Shown here one piece after another: positions 15,402 to 22,480 of a DNA stretch of 36,429 nt (position 1 is its first letter; each line of letters starts with the position of its first letter). Under the pieces are notes generated by a model, which was not told the origin of the DNA, ran no database searches, and saw nothing but the letters and a program-made list of their open reading frames with translations. Origin of the DNA: Marinilabiliaceae bacterium UBA5488 (lineage in GTDB: Bacteria > Bacteroidota > Bacteroidia > Bacteroidales > Marinilabiliaceae); NCBI GenBank assembly GCA_002427105.1, contig DIPM01000018.1, positions 577 to 37,005 on the forward strand. Reading direction: 5' to 3'. A program made the position numbers and the translations under genes.

Positions 15402-16733
15402 ATGTCAAACTTTGATAATCACGATAAGCGTGAGGGTTTTAGTAGTAAATTTGGCATTATTGCCGCAGCAGCCGGATCGGCTATCGGTTTGGGTAATATT
15501 TGGCGCTTCCCATATCTGGTGGGCGAGAATGGTGGAGCGGCCTTCGTTTTTATTTATCTGATTTTTGTATTCGGAATAGGAGTCCCGGTTATGCTGTCGG
15601 AATTAATCATCGGCCGCAAGGCTCAATCCAATTATTACGGTGCGTTTAGAAAACTTGCACCCGGTACGAAGTGGTCTGTTATTGGAATAATGGGGGTTGC
15701 CTCGGCTTTTATGATACTTTCATTTTATTCGGTCGTTGCCGGTTGGACGCTCGAATATGTAATCGCTGCTTTAGACAACACTTTTGCCGGAAAATCACCC
15801 GCTGAAATTAAAGACGTATATGGCATTATGACAGGTACTTCATGGCGTTCGGTGTTGTTTATGCTGATTTTCATGGCGCTTACAGCTTTTATTGTTCAGG
15901 CCGGAGTTCAGAAGGGCATTGAGCGGGCAAGTAAAGCCTTGATGCCTGTATTGTTTGTTATTGTTGCAATTTTAATAATTCGCTCACTTACCTTGGAAGG
16001 AGCTGCCGAGGGCTTGCGCTTCCTTTTTAATCCTGATTTTAGTAAGGTTAGTACAGCTACTGTTATGGACGCACTGGGACAGGCTTTTTTTTCATTGAGC
16101 CTGGGAATGGGAGCGATAGCTACTTACGGCTCTTATATCAGCAAAAAGGAGTCCCTGGGTCAGACTGCCGTCTTTGTGTCTCTTTTTGATACCATTTTCG
16201 CGGTTCTTGTGGCAGTAGCTATTTTTCCTGCTGTTTTTGCTTTTGGCCTTGAACCCGGTCAGGGGCCGGGCTTGGTTTTTGTCACTTTCCCGGGCATCTT
16301 CAACCAGATGGCCGGGGGTTATTTTTTTGCTATTATTTTCTTTGTCCTTTTGGCCATTACTGCCCTTACATCTACAATTTCATTGTTGGAGGTAGTCGTG
16401 GTATATTTTGTCGAAGAACTGAAAATGAAAAGAGGTATAGCCACATGGGTCGCCGCCGGCTCAATGTCTGCTCTTGGAGCCCTTTGCGCTGTCAATACCA
16501 GTGTTTTCAGTTTTTTCGATAGCACTTCATCTAATATCCTTTTGCCTCTGGGGGGCCTCCTAACGGTTATCTTTGTTGGCTGGATACTGGGTAAGAAGGT
16601 AGTGCGCAAAGAACTTGAAGAAGACGGAAAGACTGCCTTTTATTTCAAACTTTTTATCCCCGTCATTCGCTTTATTGCACCCATCGCCATAGCCATGGTT
16701 TTCCTTAATGGTATGGGTCTGTTGAAGTTTTAA
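15402..16733 (+). CDS. Sodium-dependent transporter of the neurotransmitter:sodium symporter (SNF) family
   Basis: 443 residues, the size of bacterial NSS carriers such as Tyt1, with about eleven hydrophobic segments. The first membrane segment carries the family signature AAAGSAIGLGNIWRFPYLVG, with the unwound GLGNIWRFPY stretch that binds sodium and substrate, followed by GVPVMLSELIIG. FSLSLGMGAIATYGSY (about 229-244) is the sixth-segment binding motif. It is expected to import an amino acid with Na+ across the inner membrane; the substrate cannot be read from sequence. No partner subunit is needed. No clear promoter was found in the 211 bases shared with fba. Confidence 0.88.
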   Translation: MSNFDNHDKREGFSSKFGIIAAAAGSAIGLGNIWRFPYLVGENGGAAFVFIYLIFVFGIGVPVMLSELIIGRKAQSNYYGAFRKLAPGTKWSVIGIMGVASAFMILSFYSVVAGWTLEYVIAALDNTFAGKSPAEIKDVYGIMTGTSWRSVLFMLIFMALTAFIVQAGVQKGIERASKALMPVLFVIVAILIIRSLTLEGAAEGLRFLFNPDFSKVSTATVMDALGQAFFSLSLGMGAIATYGSYISKKESLGQTAVFVSLFDTIFAVLVAVAIFPAVFAFGLEPGQGPGLVFVTFPGIFNQMAGGYFFAIIFFVLLAITALTSTISLLEVVVVYFVEELKMKRGIATWVAAGSMSALGALCAVNTSVFSFFDSTSSNILLPLGGLLTVIFVGWILGKKVVRKELEEDGKTAFYFKLFIPVIRFIAPIAIAMVFLNGMGLLKF

Positions 16734-16850
16734 GAGATCCTTAGGTAGATTATCCTTTTTAAATCTTTCGCGTGCGGGAGATAGTTATTAACTTAGCCAC
16801 ACGATGCAATCGTGCGGCAGCGGGGGAAAGCAAATGATAGAATTTATCTT

Positions 16851-16858
16851 TAACTTTG
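16851..16858 (+). promoter_or_regulatory. -7 element (TAACTTTG) for the decayed toxin-antitoxin pair
   Basis: An exact TAnnTTTG match ends 16 bases before the antitoxin ATG. The short inverted repeat CACGAT-GCA-ATCGTG just upstream (about 16800-16814) could be an operator bound by the antitoxin. The rest of 16734-16850 shows nothing. Confidence 0.4.
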
Positions 16859-16874
16859 TAAAAAATATTTGGCT

Positions 16875-17123
16875 ATGGAAGCAACAGAATTAAGACAGTC
16901 TTTGCATCGCATCATCGACCATGCAGACGAACGATTTTTGCGAATGATTAATTCTTTGGCAAATGAATATGCCAAATAGGATAAAAACGTCGCATACCGT
17001 GCAGGAAAAGCTATTACTAAATCGGATTTACATCATGAGTTAAAGGTGGCTGAAAAAGAAATAGAAAGAGGAGATTATTTAACCATTGAAGATTTTGCAA
17101 AAGAATCTGCGAAAAGGGACTAA
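16875..17123 (+). pseudogene. Antitoxin-like small protein interrupted by an in-frame amber codon
   Basis: The ATG at 16875 opens MEATELRQSLHRIIDHADER, then FLRMINSLANEYAK, and stops at TAG (16977-16979). The same frame continues DKNVAYRAGKAITKSDLHHE and ends IERGDYLTIEDFAKESAKRD with TAA at 17121-17123. The joined 82-residue product looks like a common Bacteroidota antitoxin that precedes ParE/RelE toxins (helical N-terminus, GKPITK-like linker, toxin-neutralising tail). One point mutation (for example a Glu or Lys codon to TAG) explains the break. It was missed by ORF calling because each half is short. Function is probably lost unless the amber codon is suppressed. Confidence 0.7.
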
Positions 17124-17125
17124 AA

Positions 17126-17434
17126 AACAAAGAGGTTGTAATTACTCGGCTTGCAAGGACTTCAATAAGGGAAATATACGAATACATCAAGAACAGGGAG
17201 AAATCAGTCAGTAAATCTCATTATGTTCGGGAATCAATCATCAATAAATGTTTAAGCCTAAAAGATTTTTCCGGTTACTCGAAAGAACCTTATTTGGAGG
17301 AATTTCCCGAAGACTACCGATCTGTAAGTCTATGGAGTTATGTCATCATTAATATAGTTAAAGAGAAACAAGTTCGGGTATTAAATGTCGTTCATGGACA
17401 AGAACACACGGAAGCAAGAAAGAAACTTGAATAA
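17126..17434 (+). pseudogene. ParE/RelE-superfamily toxin without a start codon
   Basis: The frame is open for about 102 codons: NKEVVITRLARTSIREIYEY, then IKNREKSVSKSHYVRESIIN, and later EFPEDYRSVSLWSYVIINIV and VRVLNVVHGQEHTEARKKLE, with TAA at 17432-17434. The RSVSLWSYVIINIV and VRVLNVVHG strands are the beta hairpins of the ParE/RelE fold. No ATG, GTG or TTG precedes the conserved start; the first codons are CTA AAA AAC AAA, after an in-frame TGA. The coding part is otherwise intact, so the toxin seems to have been silenced by start loss. It follows the amber-interrupted antitoxin directly, as in parDE-like operons. Confidence 0.7.
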
Positions 17435-17489
17435 CCTCCCACCCTTGCTCCGCCGAGCAAGGTTCGCATTCCTTGGTCAGTTAAGGCCT

Positions 17490-17497
17490 TAATTTTG
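17490..17497 (+). promoter_or_regulatory. Possible -7 element (TAATTTTG) upstream of the HhH protein gene
   Basis: An exact TAnnTTTG lies 62 bases before the ATG at 17560. The nearest upstream TTG is only 14 bases away, too close for the consensus, so this is a weak call. Confidence 0.3.
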
Positions 17498-17559
17498 TAT
17501 TAGTTAAACCACAAAATTGATTTTGTGATGCCTTCTTTGTAATTTGTATCAAAAAAACT

Positions 17560-18618
17560 ATGTGGAAGGACCTTTTGACCCTGACCCGAGGGGAACAAAG
17601 GGGGATGGCTATCCTTTTGGTGGTATTATTTCTCCTGATTTTGTTGCGTATTAATATGCATCATTTTTACCCGACCGCAGATTTTTCCGCGATAGTGAGC
17701 GATAGTCTGATAGCTTCTCAGCTTCAATCGTTTCCCGGCGATTTGGCAGCGACAAGTGCCCCGCAACTTCACAATCTTGAGCCTTTCAACCCCAATGAGC
17801 CTGACCCGGAACAACTCAGATCCTTTGGAGTGCCGGCTAATATTGCTTCCAACTGGGTAAAATACATTCAGGCAGGAGGGTCTTTTAAGGTAGCTGATGA
17901 CCTTAGAAAGCTCTACGGCATGAGCGAAGAACTTCTTGAAATACTTATTCCCTATGTGGATATTCCCCAAAAGAGCAGCCCCGAAGCAAGGCGACAGTTT
18001 ACCCCGGCTTTTGTCGATTTAAACAGATGCGACTCCTTGGAGCTCGCGAGCTTCGGGTGGACCGGCCAAATGATGGACTCTGTTATGCTATGGCGTTTGG
18101 ATAGTTGGTTTCCAACGCGTTATTCCGAGCATATCCTTGTTGACTGGAATATGGACAGCATTGCCGCTCTTCGACTATCTATGCAGAAAAAGTATAAGTC
18201 GAAAGACGGCTATCGGGATGTGATAATTGCTGTAAATAGTGCGGATGCCGAAGAGTGGAAATTATTAAAGGGCATAGGAGAGGTGCTTAGTGAGCGCATT
18301 GTGGCCTACCGCAATTTGCTTGGGGGCTTTGTTTCAATTGATCAGGTGGCGGAAGTTTACGGCATATCGCCTGTTCTGTTTGGAGACATAAAAAGTCAGC
18401 TTCGTTTGGACTCTGTCCCTCTAAGGCAAATAAAGGTAAACTATGCCTCAGTTGCCAAACTTCGCAAACATCCCTACTTTGATTTCTATAGTGCCAGTGA
18501 ACTTGTCAATACGCGCCGGCAAAAGGGATATTTTACCTCCCTTGAGGAAATTGATTCGCTGAAACTTTTTGATGATGAAAGATGGGGCTTGTTAAGGCAG
18601 TATTTGGAGATAGATTGA
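17560..18618 (+). CDS. ComEA-like helix-hairpin-helix protein, membrane-anchored
   Basis: 352 residues. The N-terminal segment has one membrane helix (about 17-32, GMAILLVVLFLLILLRI) with the remainder probably periplasmic. It contains three to four helix-hairpin-helix units of the ComEA type. The clearest is VNSADAEEWKLLKGIGEVLS then ERIVAYRNLLGGFVSIDQVAEVYG (about 223-267), with a Leu-Lys-Gly-Ile-Gly hairpin. A diverged unit reads VDLNRCDSLELASFGW (about 150-165), and another is VNYASVAKLRKHPYF...GYFTSLEEIDSLKLF at the C-terminus. Such proteins bind double-stranded DNA, in ComEA during DNA uptake. The length exceeds ComEA (about 200), as is usual in this phylum. DNA uptake is not proven. 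Confidence 0.75.
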   Translation: MWKDLLTLTRGEQRGMAILLVVLFLLILLRINMHHFYPTADFSAIVSDSLIASQLQSFPGDLAATSAPQLHNLEPFNPNEPDPEQLRSFGVPANIASNWVKYIQAGGSFKVADDLRKLYGMSEELLEILIPYVDIPQKSSPEARRQFTPAFVDLNRCDSLELASFGWTGQMMDSVMLWRLDSWFPTRYSEHILVDWNMDSIAALRLSMQKKYKSKDGYRDVIIAVNSADAEEWKLLKGIGEVLSERIVAYRNLLGGFVSIDQVAEVYGISPVLFGDIKSQLRLDSVPLRQIKVNYASVAKLRKHPYFDFYSASELVNTRRQKGYFTSLEEIDSLKLFDDERWGLLRQYLEID

Positions 18619-18788
18619 CTATGTTCAATGTCTTAAGCCTTATAAGCCTTGACCGATAACTGTTCATTATTGACTGAAAATTGATAATTGAAAAATAGGA
18701 GGTCGGAAAATTTGTTACTTTCCTGAAACTTCATTTTCTTTGCAGCCTGAAAAGTTGGAGTGTATAATGATGCAATCACTCTAATTTG

Positions 18789-18818
18789 TTGTGTGTGTTA
18801 ATATTAGTTGTATATTTG
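18789..18818 (+). promoter_or_regulatory. Promoter of rpsU (TTG-19-TATATTTG)
   Basis: TTG at 18789-18791, a 19-base spacer and TATATTTG at 18811-18818 fit the Bacteroidota consensus exactly. The transcript would start about 20 bases before the rpsU ATG. The upstream 18619-18788 shows nothing else. Confidence 0.65.
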
Positions 18819-18846
18819 TGAGTCAATATTTTTTAATAAGATAATT

Positions 18847-19041
18847 ATGATAATTGTACCTATCAAAGAAGGCGAAAACATTGAAAGAGCTTTGAAAAAG
18901 TTCAAAAGAAAATTTGAGAAAACCGGAACATTGAGAGAGTTACGTGCTCGTCAGGCCTTTGAAAAACCTTCAATTACCAATAGGGATAAGAGAAAAAAAG
19001 CTGTTTATATTCAGCAGCTACAACGAGAAGAAGAGGCTTAA
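18847..19041 (+). CDS. rpsU: 30S ribosomal protein bS21
   Basis: 64 residues from the ATG at 18847 (MIIVPIKEGENIERALKKFK); upstream in-frame codons are not part of the family. bS21 is a basic small-subunit protein. In Bacteroidota ribosomes it helps hide the anti-Shine-Dalgarno end of 16S rRNA. The KFKRKFEKTGTLRELRARQAF core and the basic tail NRDKRKKAVYIQQLQR are typical. There is no Shine-Dalgarno before this start, unlike rpsU of flavobacteria, where one has been described. It is followed by xer and hpf. Confidence 0.93.
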   Translation: MIIVPIKEGENIERALKKFKRKFEKTGTLRELRARQAFEKPSITNRDKRKKAVYIQQLQREEEA

Positions 19042-19059
19042 TTTTATCCGATAATTTAT

Positions 19060-19078
19060 TAAAAGTATCTTACTTTTA
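19060..19078 (+). repeat. Perfect 8-bp inverted repeat after rpsU
   Basis: TAAAAGTA-TCT-TACTTTTA lies 18 bases behind the rpsU stop. It is A/T-rich with no T tract, so at best a weak attenuator or RNA end-stabilising hairpin between rpsU and xer. Confidence 0.4.
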
Positions 19079-19135
19079 TCCCTTAAATTGCTTATATTGG
19101 CTTTTATAGTGGGATAGGTAAGATATTTTTTTTAA

Positions 19136-20020
19136 ATGCATTATATAGAGAGCTTTTCAAAATACCTTAAGTCTGAAAAACGTTGTTCGAAGCATACTGT
19201 CATTGCTTACGCGAATGATGTTAAGAATTTTCTGGACTTTTTGGGCGGCAGCGAAATTGAAAGGGTGGCGGCTGTTAAGCCAAAGATTGTGCGTAACTGG
19301 ATTGTTAGTCTTAGTGATTCAGGGATGAGTGCGAGTACCATACATCGTAAGATATCTGCGCTGCGAACTTTTTACAAACATCTTCAAATTGAGGGCTTGG
19401 TTGATTACAACCCTGCACATGCTGTAAATCTTCCCAAGATTCCCAGGCGTCTGCCTGTATTCGTTCAGGAGCAGGCCATGGATATGCTGCTTGATAAGGT
19501 GGAGTTTGGTACAGACTACGAAGGCATCAGAAATAAACTTATTATTGAGCTCTTTTACGGAACAGGAATGCGGCTCTCGGAACTGGTAGGTCTAAGATCT
19601 TCTGATATAGACTTGAAAAGCCGTTTAGTTAAAGTTAGGGGAAAAAGAGATAAAGAGCGATTAATTCCCTTGACAAATGAAGCCATCTTACTATTGTCCA
19701 CGTATAATAAGGTAAGATTGCAGTTTTTTGAAAATAATGATTCACCCTGGTTGTTTTTGACTGCTAAAGGCGAACAGGTGTATCATAAATTAGTTTACAG
19801 AATAGTTAATTCATCCCTTAGTATGGTAAGTACCATGAAGAAAAAAAGTCCTCATATACTTCGTCACACTTATGCCACAGTGCTTTTGAACAGGGGTGCC
19901 GATCTGAGTGCCATTAAGGAGTTGCTCGGGCACTCTAATCTGAATGCGACTCAGGTTTACACACATACTACATTTGAACAATTAAACACTATTTATAAAC
20001 AAGCTCATCCGCGGGCTTAA
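19136..20020 (+). CDS. xerC: Tyrosine recombinase XerC/XerD
   Basis: 294 residues, full length. The N-terminal SAM-like core-binding domain spans about 1-85 (FSKYLKSEKRCSKHTVIAYANDVKNFLDFL). The catalytic domain has all active residues: Arg146 (GTGMRLSEL), Lys170 (VRGKRDKER), His240 and Arg243 (HILRHTYA), His266 (LLGHSN) and the nucleophile Tyr275 (TQVYTHT). It resolves chromosome dimers at dif by cutting and rejoining DNA. XerC and XerD cannot be separated with certainty from sequence alone; the rpsU-xer-hpf order is common in the phylum. No mobile-element context is seen, so a housekeeping role is likely. Confidence 0.85.
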   Translation: MHYIESFSKYLKSEKRCSKHTVIAYANDVKNFLDFLGGSEIERVAAVKPKIVRNWIVSLSDSGMSASTIHRKISALRTFYKHLQIEGLVDYNPAHAVNLPKIPRRLPVFVQEQAMDMLLDKVEFGTDYEGIRNKLIIELFYGTGMRLSELVGLRSSDIDLKSRLVKVRGKRDKERLIPLTNEAILLLSTYNKVRLQFFENNDSPWLFLTAKGEQVYHKLVYRIVNSSLSMVSTMKKKSPHILRHTYATVLLNRGADLSAIKELLGHSNLNATQVYTHTTFEQLNTIYKQAHPRA

Positions 20021-20025
20021 ATTAT

Positions 20026-20032
20026 GGAGGAG
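20026..20032 (+). promoter_or_regulatory. Strong Shine-Dalgarno (GGAGGAG) before hpf
   Basis: GGAGGAG ends five bases before the hpf ATG, in the 17-base gap after xerC. Most start codons in this window have A/T-rich leaders with no such motif, so it stands out. Confidence 0.75.
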
Positions 20033-20037
20033 AGATT

Positions 20038-20337
20038 ATGAACATTACAATTCAATCGGTGCGCTTTGATGCCACTGAAAAACTTGAACAGTTTGTTAAT
20101 CAAAAAGTGAGTAAGCTCGACTTGTTTTTCGAGGGAATACTTAAGGCAGAAGTTATTTTGCGCCTTGATAAATCAGAAACATCAGACAATAAGGTGGCTG
20201 AATTAAATATCGATATTCCCGGCAATAGCCTGTTTGCAAAGAAGCAGAGCAAGAGTTTTGAAGAGTCTGTAGATTTGGCATGTGACGCTATTCGCAAACA
20301 GTTGGAAAAACACAAGGATAAGGTCAAAGCCAAATAG
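20038..20337 (+). CDS. hpf: Ribosome hibernation-promoting factor, short form
   Basis: 99 residues, the short HPF/YfiA class without the C-terminal dimerisation domain. It binds the 30S A/P-site region and inactivates ribosomes during slow growth. The core beta-alpha-beta-beta-beta-alpha pattern is visible: MNITIQSVRFDATEKLEQFVNQKVSKLDLFF, KAEVILRLDKSETSDNKVAELNIDIPG, KSFEESVDLACDAIRKQLEKHKDK. The gene lies 17 bases behind xerC, so it is probably co-transcribed. Its strong Shine-Dalgarno is unusual for this phylum. Confidence 0.88.
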   Translation: MNITIQSVRFDATEKLEQFVNQKVSKLDLFFEGILKAEVILRLDKSETSDNKVAELNIDIPGNSLFAKKQSKSFEESVDLACDAIRKQLEKHKDKVKAK

Positions 20338-20356
20338 TTTAAAAAACAGATATTAT

Positions 20357-20387
20357 TTTGCGTTGTATAAAAAATATTATACATTTG
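20357..20387 (+). promoter_or_regulatory. Consensus promoter (TTTG-19-TACATTTG) in the hpf-tRNA gap
   Basis: TTTG at 20357-20360, exactly 19 bases, then TACATTTG at 20380-20387. This is the best promoter match in the window. No annotated gene follows directly; it drives the structured stretch at 20390-20470 and possibly the tRNA genes. Confidence 0.65.
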
Positions 20388-20416
20388 CACACCATTTTTA
20401 GTGTGTGGGCTGCAAA

Positions 20417-20467
20417 ATGAACAATTCAACAGGCTGGTTATCAAAGGTGATCGGCCTGTTAAAGTGA
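20417..20467 (+). other. Structured leader or small RNA with a 16-codon ORF
   Basis: Behind the promoter at 20357-20387 comes a hairpin CACAC...GTGTG (about 20388-20406), then a short frame MNNSTGWLSKVIGLLK with TGA at 20465. An inverted repeat AACAGGC...GCCTGTT (about 20428-20461) is embedded in that frame. It could be a small RNA, a leader peptide for the tRNA/tuf transcript, or a short amphipathic peptide gene. I cannot choose between these. The rest of 20468-20619 holds nothing recognisable. Confidence 0.3.
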
Positions 20468-20619
20468 AAAGGAGCTAGTAGGTGTCCGGCATTTTTTCAA
20501 AGAATAGATTGTTGATTTTTTGGGTGTTATGCATTAGTTACGCGGGGGAAGCGGATTTGTTGGTAGGAAGCATATTTTTAAATTTGCTTTTTTATAGAGA
20601 GTTTTCTCTTAAAATGTAC

Positions 20620-20627
20620 TAACTTTG
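20620..20627 (+). promoter_or_regulatory. -7 element (TAACTTTG) for the tRNA-tuf operon
   Basis: An exact TAnnTTTG ends 15 bases before tRNA-Gly, where a short-leader tRNA promoter is expected. No clear -33 TTG is seen. Confidence 0.45.
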
Positions 20628-20642
20628 GGGCTCGAAAAAAAT

Positions 20643-20718
20643 GCGGGAATAGCTCAGTTGATAGAGCATTAGCCTTCCAAGCTGAGGGTCGCGGGTTTGA
20701 GTCCCGTTTCCCGCTCCA
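20643..20718 (+). tRNA. tRNA-Gly (anticodon TCC)
   Basis: Cloverleaf: acceptor GCGGGAA pairs with TTCCCGC, D arm GCTC/GAGC, anticodon loop CTTCCAA with TCC, T arm GCGGG-TTTGAGT-CCCGT with one G-T pair. The CCA end is encoded (20716-20718). Confidence 0.92.
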
Positions 20719-20726
20719 TTTTGTAA

Positions 20727-20798
<72 letters not shown>

Positions 20799-20860
20799 CT
20801 GGTTAGTTTTAATTTTACGGTTTTTATAATTGTTCTAATTGACTTAAATAATTTCGAATT

Positions 20861-22048
20861 ATGGCTAAAGAAACATTTCAAAGGACGAAGCCTCACGTTA
20901 ATATCGGTACCATCGGTCACGTTGACCACGGTAAGACTACCTTAACAGCTGCTATTACTGCAGTATTAGGCAAGAGGGGTTTATCGGAGGTTAAGAGTTT
21001 TGATTCTATTGACAACGCTCCTGAAGAAAAAGAGCGCGGTATTACTATCAACACTTCACACGTTGAATATCAGACTGCAAATCGTCACTATGCTCACGTT
21101 GACTGTCCGGGTCACGCCGACTACGTTAAGAACATGGTAACAGGTGCTGCCCAGATGGACGGTGCTATCCTTGTTTGTGCTGCTACTGACGGTCCTATGC
21201 CTCAAACCCGCGAGCACATTCTTTTGGCTCGTCAGGTAAACGTTCCCAAGATCGTTGTCTTCCTTAACAAAGTTGATATGGTTGACGATGAGGAACTTCT
21301 TGAGCTAGTTGAAATGGAAGTTCGTGACTTGTTGAGTTTCTATGATTTTGACGGTGACAACTCTCCTATAATTAAAGGTTCTGCTCTGGGAGCTTTGAAC
21401 GGCGAAGCTGAATGGGAAGAAAAAATTATGGATTTGATGGCTGCTGTTGATGAGTGGATTCCACTTCCTCCACGTGACGTTGAAAAACCTTTCTTGATGC
21501 CCGTTGAAGACGTGTTCTCAATTACCGGTCGTGGTACTGTTGCCACTGGTCGTATTGAAACCGGTATCATCAAAACAGGTGAGGAAATGCAAATCATCGG
21601 TCTTGGTGCAGAAGGTAAAAAGACTGTTTGTACCGGAGTTGAAATGTTCCGTAAAATACTTGATGAAGGTCAAGCCGGTGATAACGTTGGACTTTTGATG
21701 CGCGGTATCGACAAGACTGAGATTAAGCGTGGTATGGTTTTGGCTAAGCCTGGATCTATTAAACCTCACACTTTAATTAAGGCTGAGATTTATGTGTTGA
21801 AGAAAGAAGAAGGTGGTCGTCACACTCCTTTCCACAACAAATATCGTCCTCAATTCTATATTCGTACACTTGACGTAACAGGTGAGATTACTCTTCCTGA
21901 AGGAACTGAAATGGTAATGCCAGGTGATAACGTTACTATCACTGTTAAGCTTATCTATCCTGTGGCTGTTAACGTTGGTCTGCGTTTTGCAATCCGCGAA
22001 GGTGGACGTACTGTTGGAGCAGGTCAGGTTACTGAAATTTTGGAATAA
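20861..22048 (+). CDS. tuf: Elongation factor Tu
   Basis: 395 residues. This GTPase delivers aminoacyl-tRNA to the ribosome. GTP-binding motifs are the P-loop GHVDHGKT (19-26), DCPGH (switch II), NKVD and SAL. Domain II has VFSITGRGTVATGRIETG, and domain III has the tRNA-contact segment GGRHTPFHNKYRPQFYIRTLDVTG and a final GAGQVTEIL. It lies between tRNA-Thr and tRNA-Trp, 62 bases behind the former. Codon use is strongly biased (GTT, GGT, CGT, AAC), as expected for a very highly expressed gene. Confidence 0.98.
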   Translation: MAKETFQRTKPHVNIGTIGHVDHGKTTLTAAITAVLGKRGLSEVKSFDSIDNAPEEKERGITINTSHVEYQTANRHYAHVDCPGHADYVKNMVTGAAQMDGAILVCAATDGPMPQTREHILLARQVNVPKIVVFLNKVDMVDDEELLELVEMEVRDLLSFYDFDGDNSPIIKGSALGALNGEAEWEEKIMDLMAAVDEWIPLPPRDVEKPFLMPVEDVFSITGRGTVATGRIETGIIKTGEEMQIIGLGAEGKKTVCTGVEMFRKILDEGQAGDNVGLLMRGIDKTEIKRGMVLAKPGSIKPHTLIKAEIYVLKKEEGGRHTPFHNKYRPQFYIRTLDVTGEITLPEGTEMVMPGDNVTITVKLIYPVAVNVGLRFAIREGGRTVGAGQVTEILE

Positions 22049-22064
22049 TACATAAGATGTATAG

Positions 22065-22094
22065 AGGTTGAGGATGGGCATCCATTCTCAACCT
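22065..22094 (+). other. Hairpin between tuf and tRNA-Trp
   Basis: A 13-bp stem with one G-T pair (22065-22077 with 22082-22094; arms AGGTTGAG and CTCAACCT) and a 4-base loop lies just before the tRNA. There is no T tract, so it is more likely an RNA processing site or mRNA end stabiliser than a terminator. Confidence 0.5.
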
Positions 22095-22098
22095 ATAC

Positions 22099-22171
22099 AC
22101 GGGTGTAGCTCAGTTGGTAGAGCACTGGTCTCCAAAACCAGGTGTCGGGAGTTCGAGTCTCTCCTCCCGTG
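22099..22171 (+). tRNA. tRNA-Trp (anticodon CCA)
   Basis: Anticodon stem CTGGT/ACCAG with CTCCAAA loop gives CCA. T arm GGGAG-TTCGAGT-CTCTC. The acceptor ACGGGTG/CTCCCGT pairs except for a T-T mismatch at the sixth position. tRNA-Trp before secE-nusG is the normal arrangement in Bacteroidota. Confidence 0.9.
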
Positions 22172-22266
22172 CAAGAACAGAAAAGCAAAGACTGCGTGTT
22201 CTTAAAAATTAGTCCCAACAAAATAGGGCAGCAAAACGACCAATGAATTAATCAAATCATTTACGA

Positions 22267-22461
22267 ATGAATAAGATAAAGGCATATTTTCAGGAGGTTC
22301 ATACCGAGCTTATTAAGAAAACATCGTGGCCTACATGGGCAGAATTACAAAATAGTGCTATTGTAGTGATGGTTGCCTCTGCTATTATTGCAATTGTGGT
22401 TTATGCCATGGACATCTCATTCGATACAATACTGGATTGGTTCTACAAGAAATTGTACTAA
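22267..22461 (+). CDS. secE: Preprotein translocase subunit SecE
   Basis: 64 residues, the short single-helix form. SecE clamps SecY in the inner-membrane protein translocon. The amphipathic KIKAYFQEVHTELIKKTSWPTWAELQNS is the conserved cytoplasmic surface helix (EL.KVTWPT type). One membrane helix follows (about 31-49). It lies 95 bases behind tRNA-Trp and 19 bases before nusG, in the canonical order. Confidence 0.93.
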   Translation: MNKIKAYFQEVHTELIKKTSWPTWAELQNSAIVVMVASAIIAIVVYAMDISFDTILDWFYKKLY

Positions 22462-22480
22462 GAGGGAGAACTATAGGATA

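Noticed and set aside
16977..16979. Amber codon as programmed recoding (pyrrolysine or readthrough)
   Set aside because: The neighbouring toxin also lacks a start codon and there is no recoding signal, so simple decay is more likely.
20388..20470. A possible extra tRNA or tRNA-like gene before tRNA-Gly
   Set aside because: The hairpins do not form a cloverleaf, and no T-arm TTCRA sequence is present.
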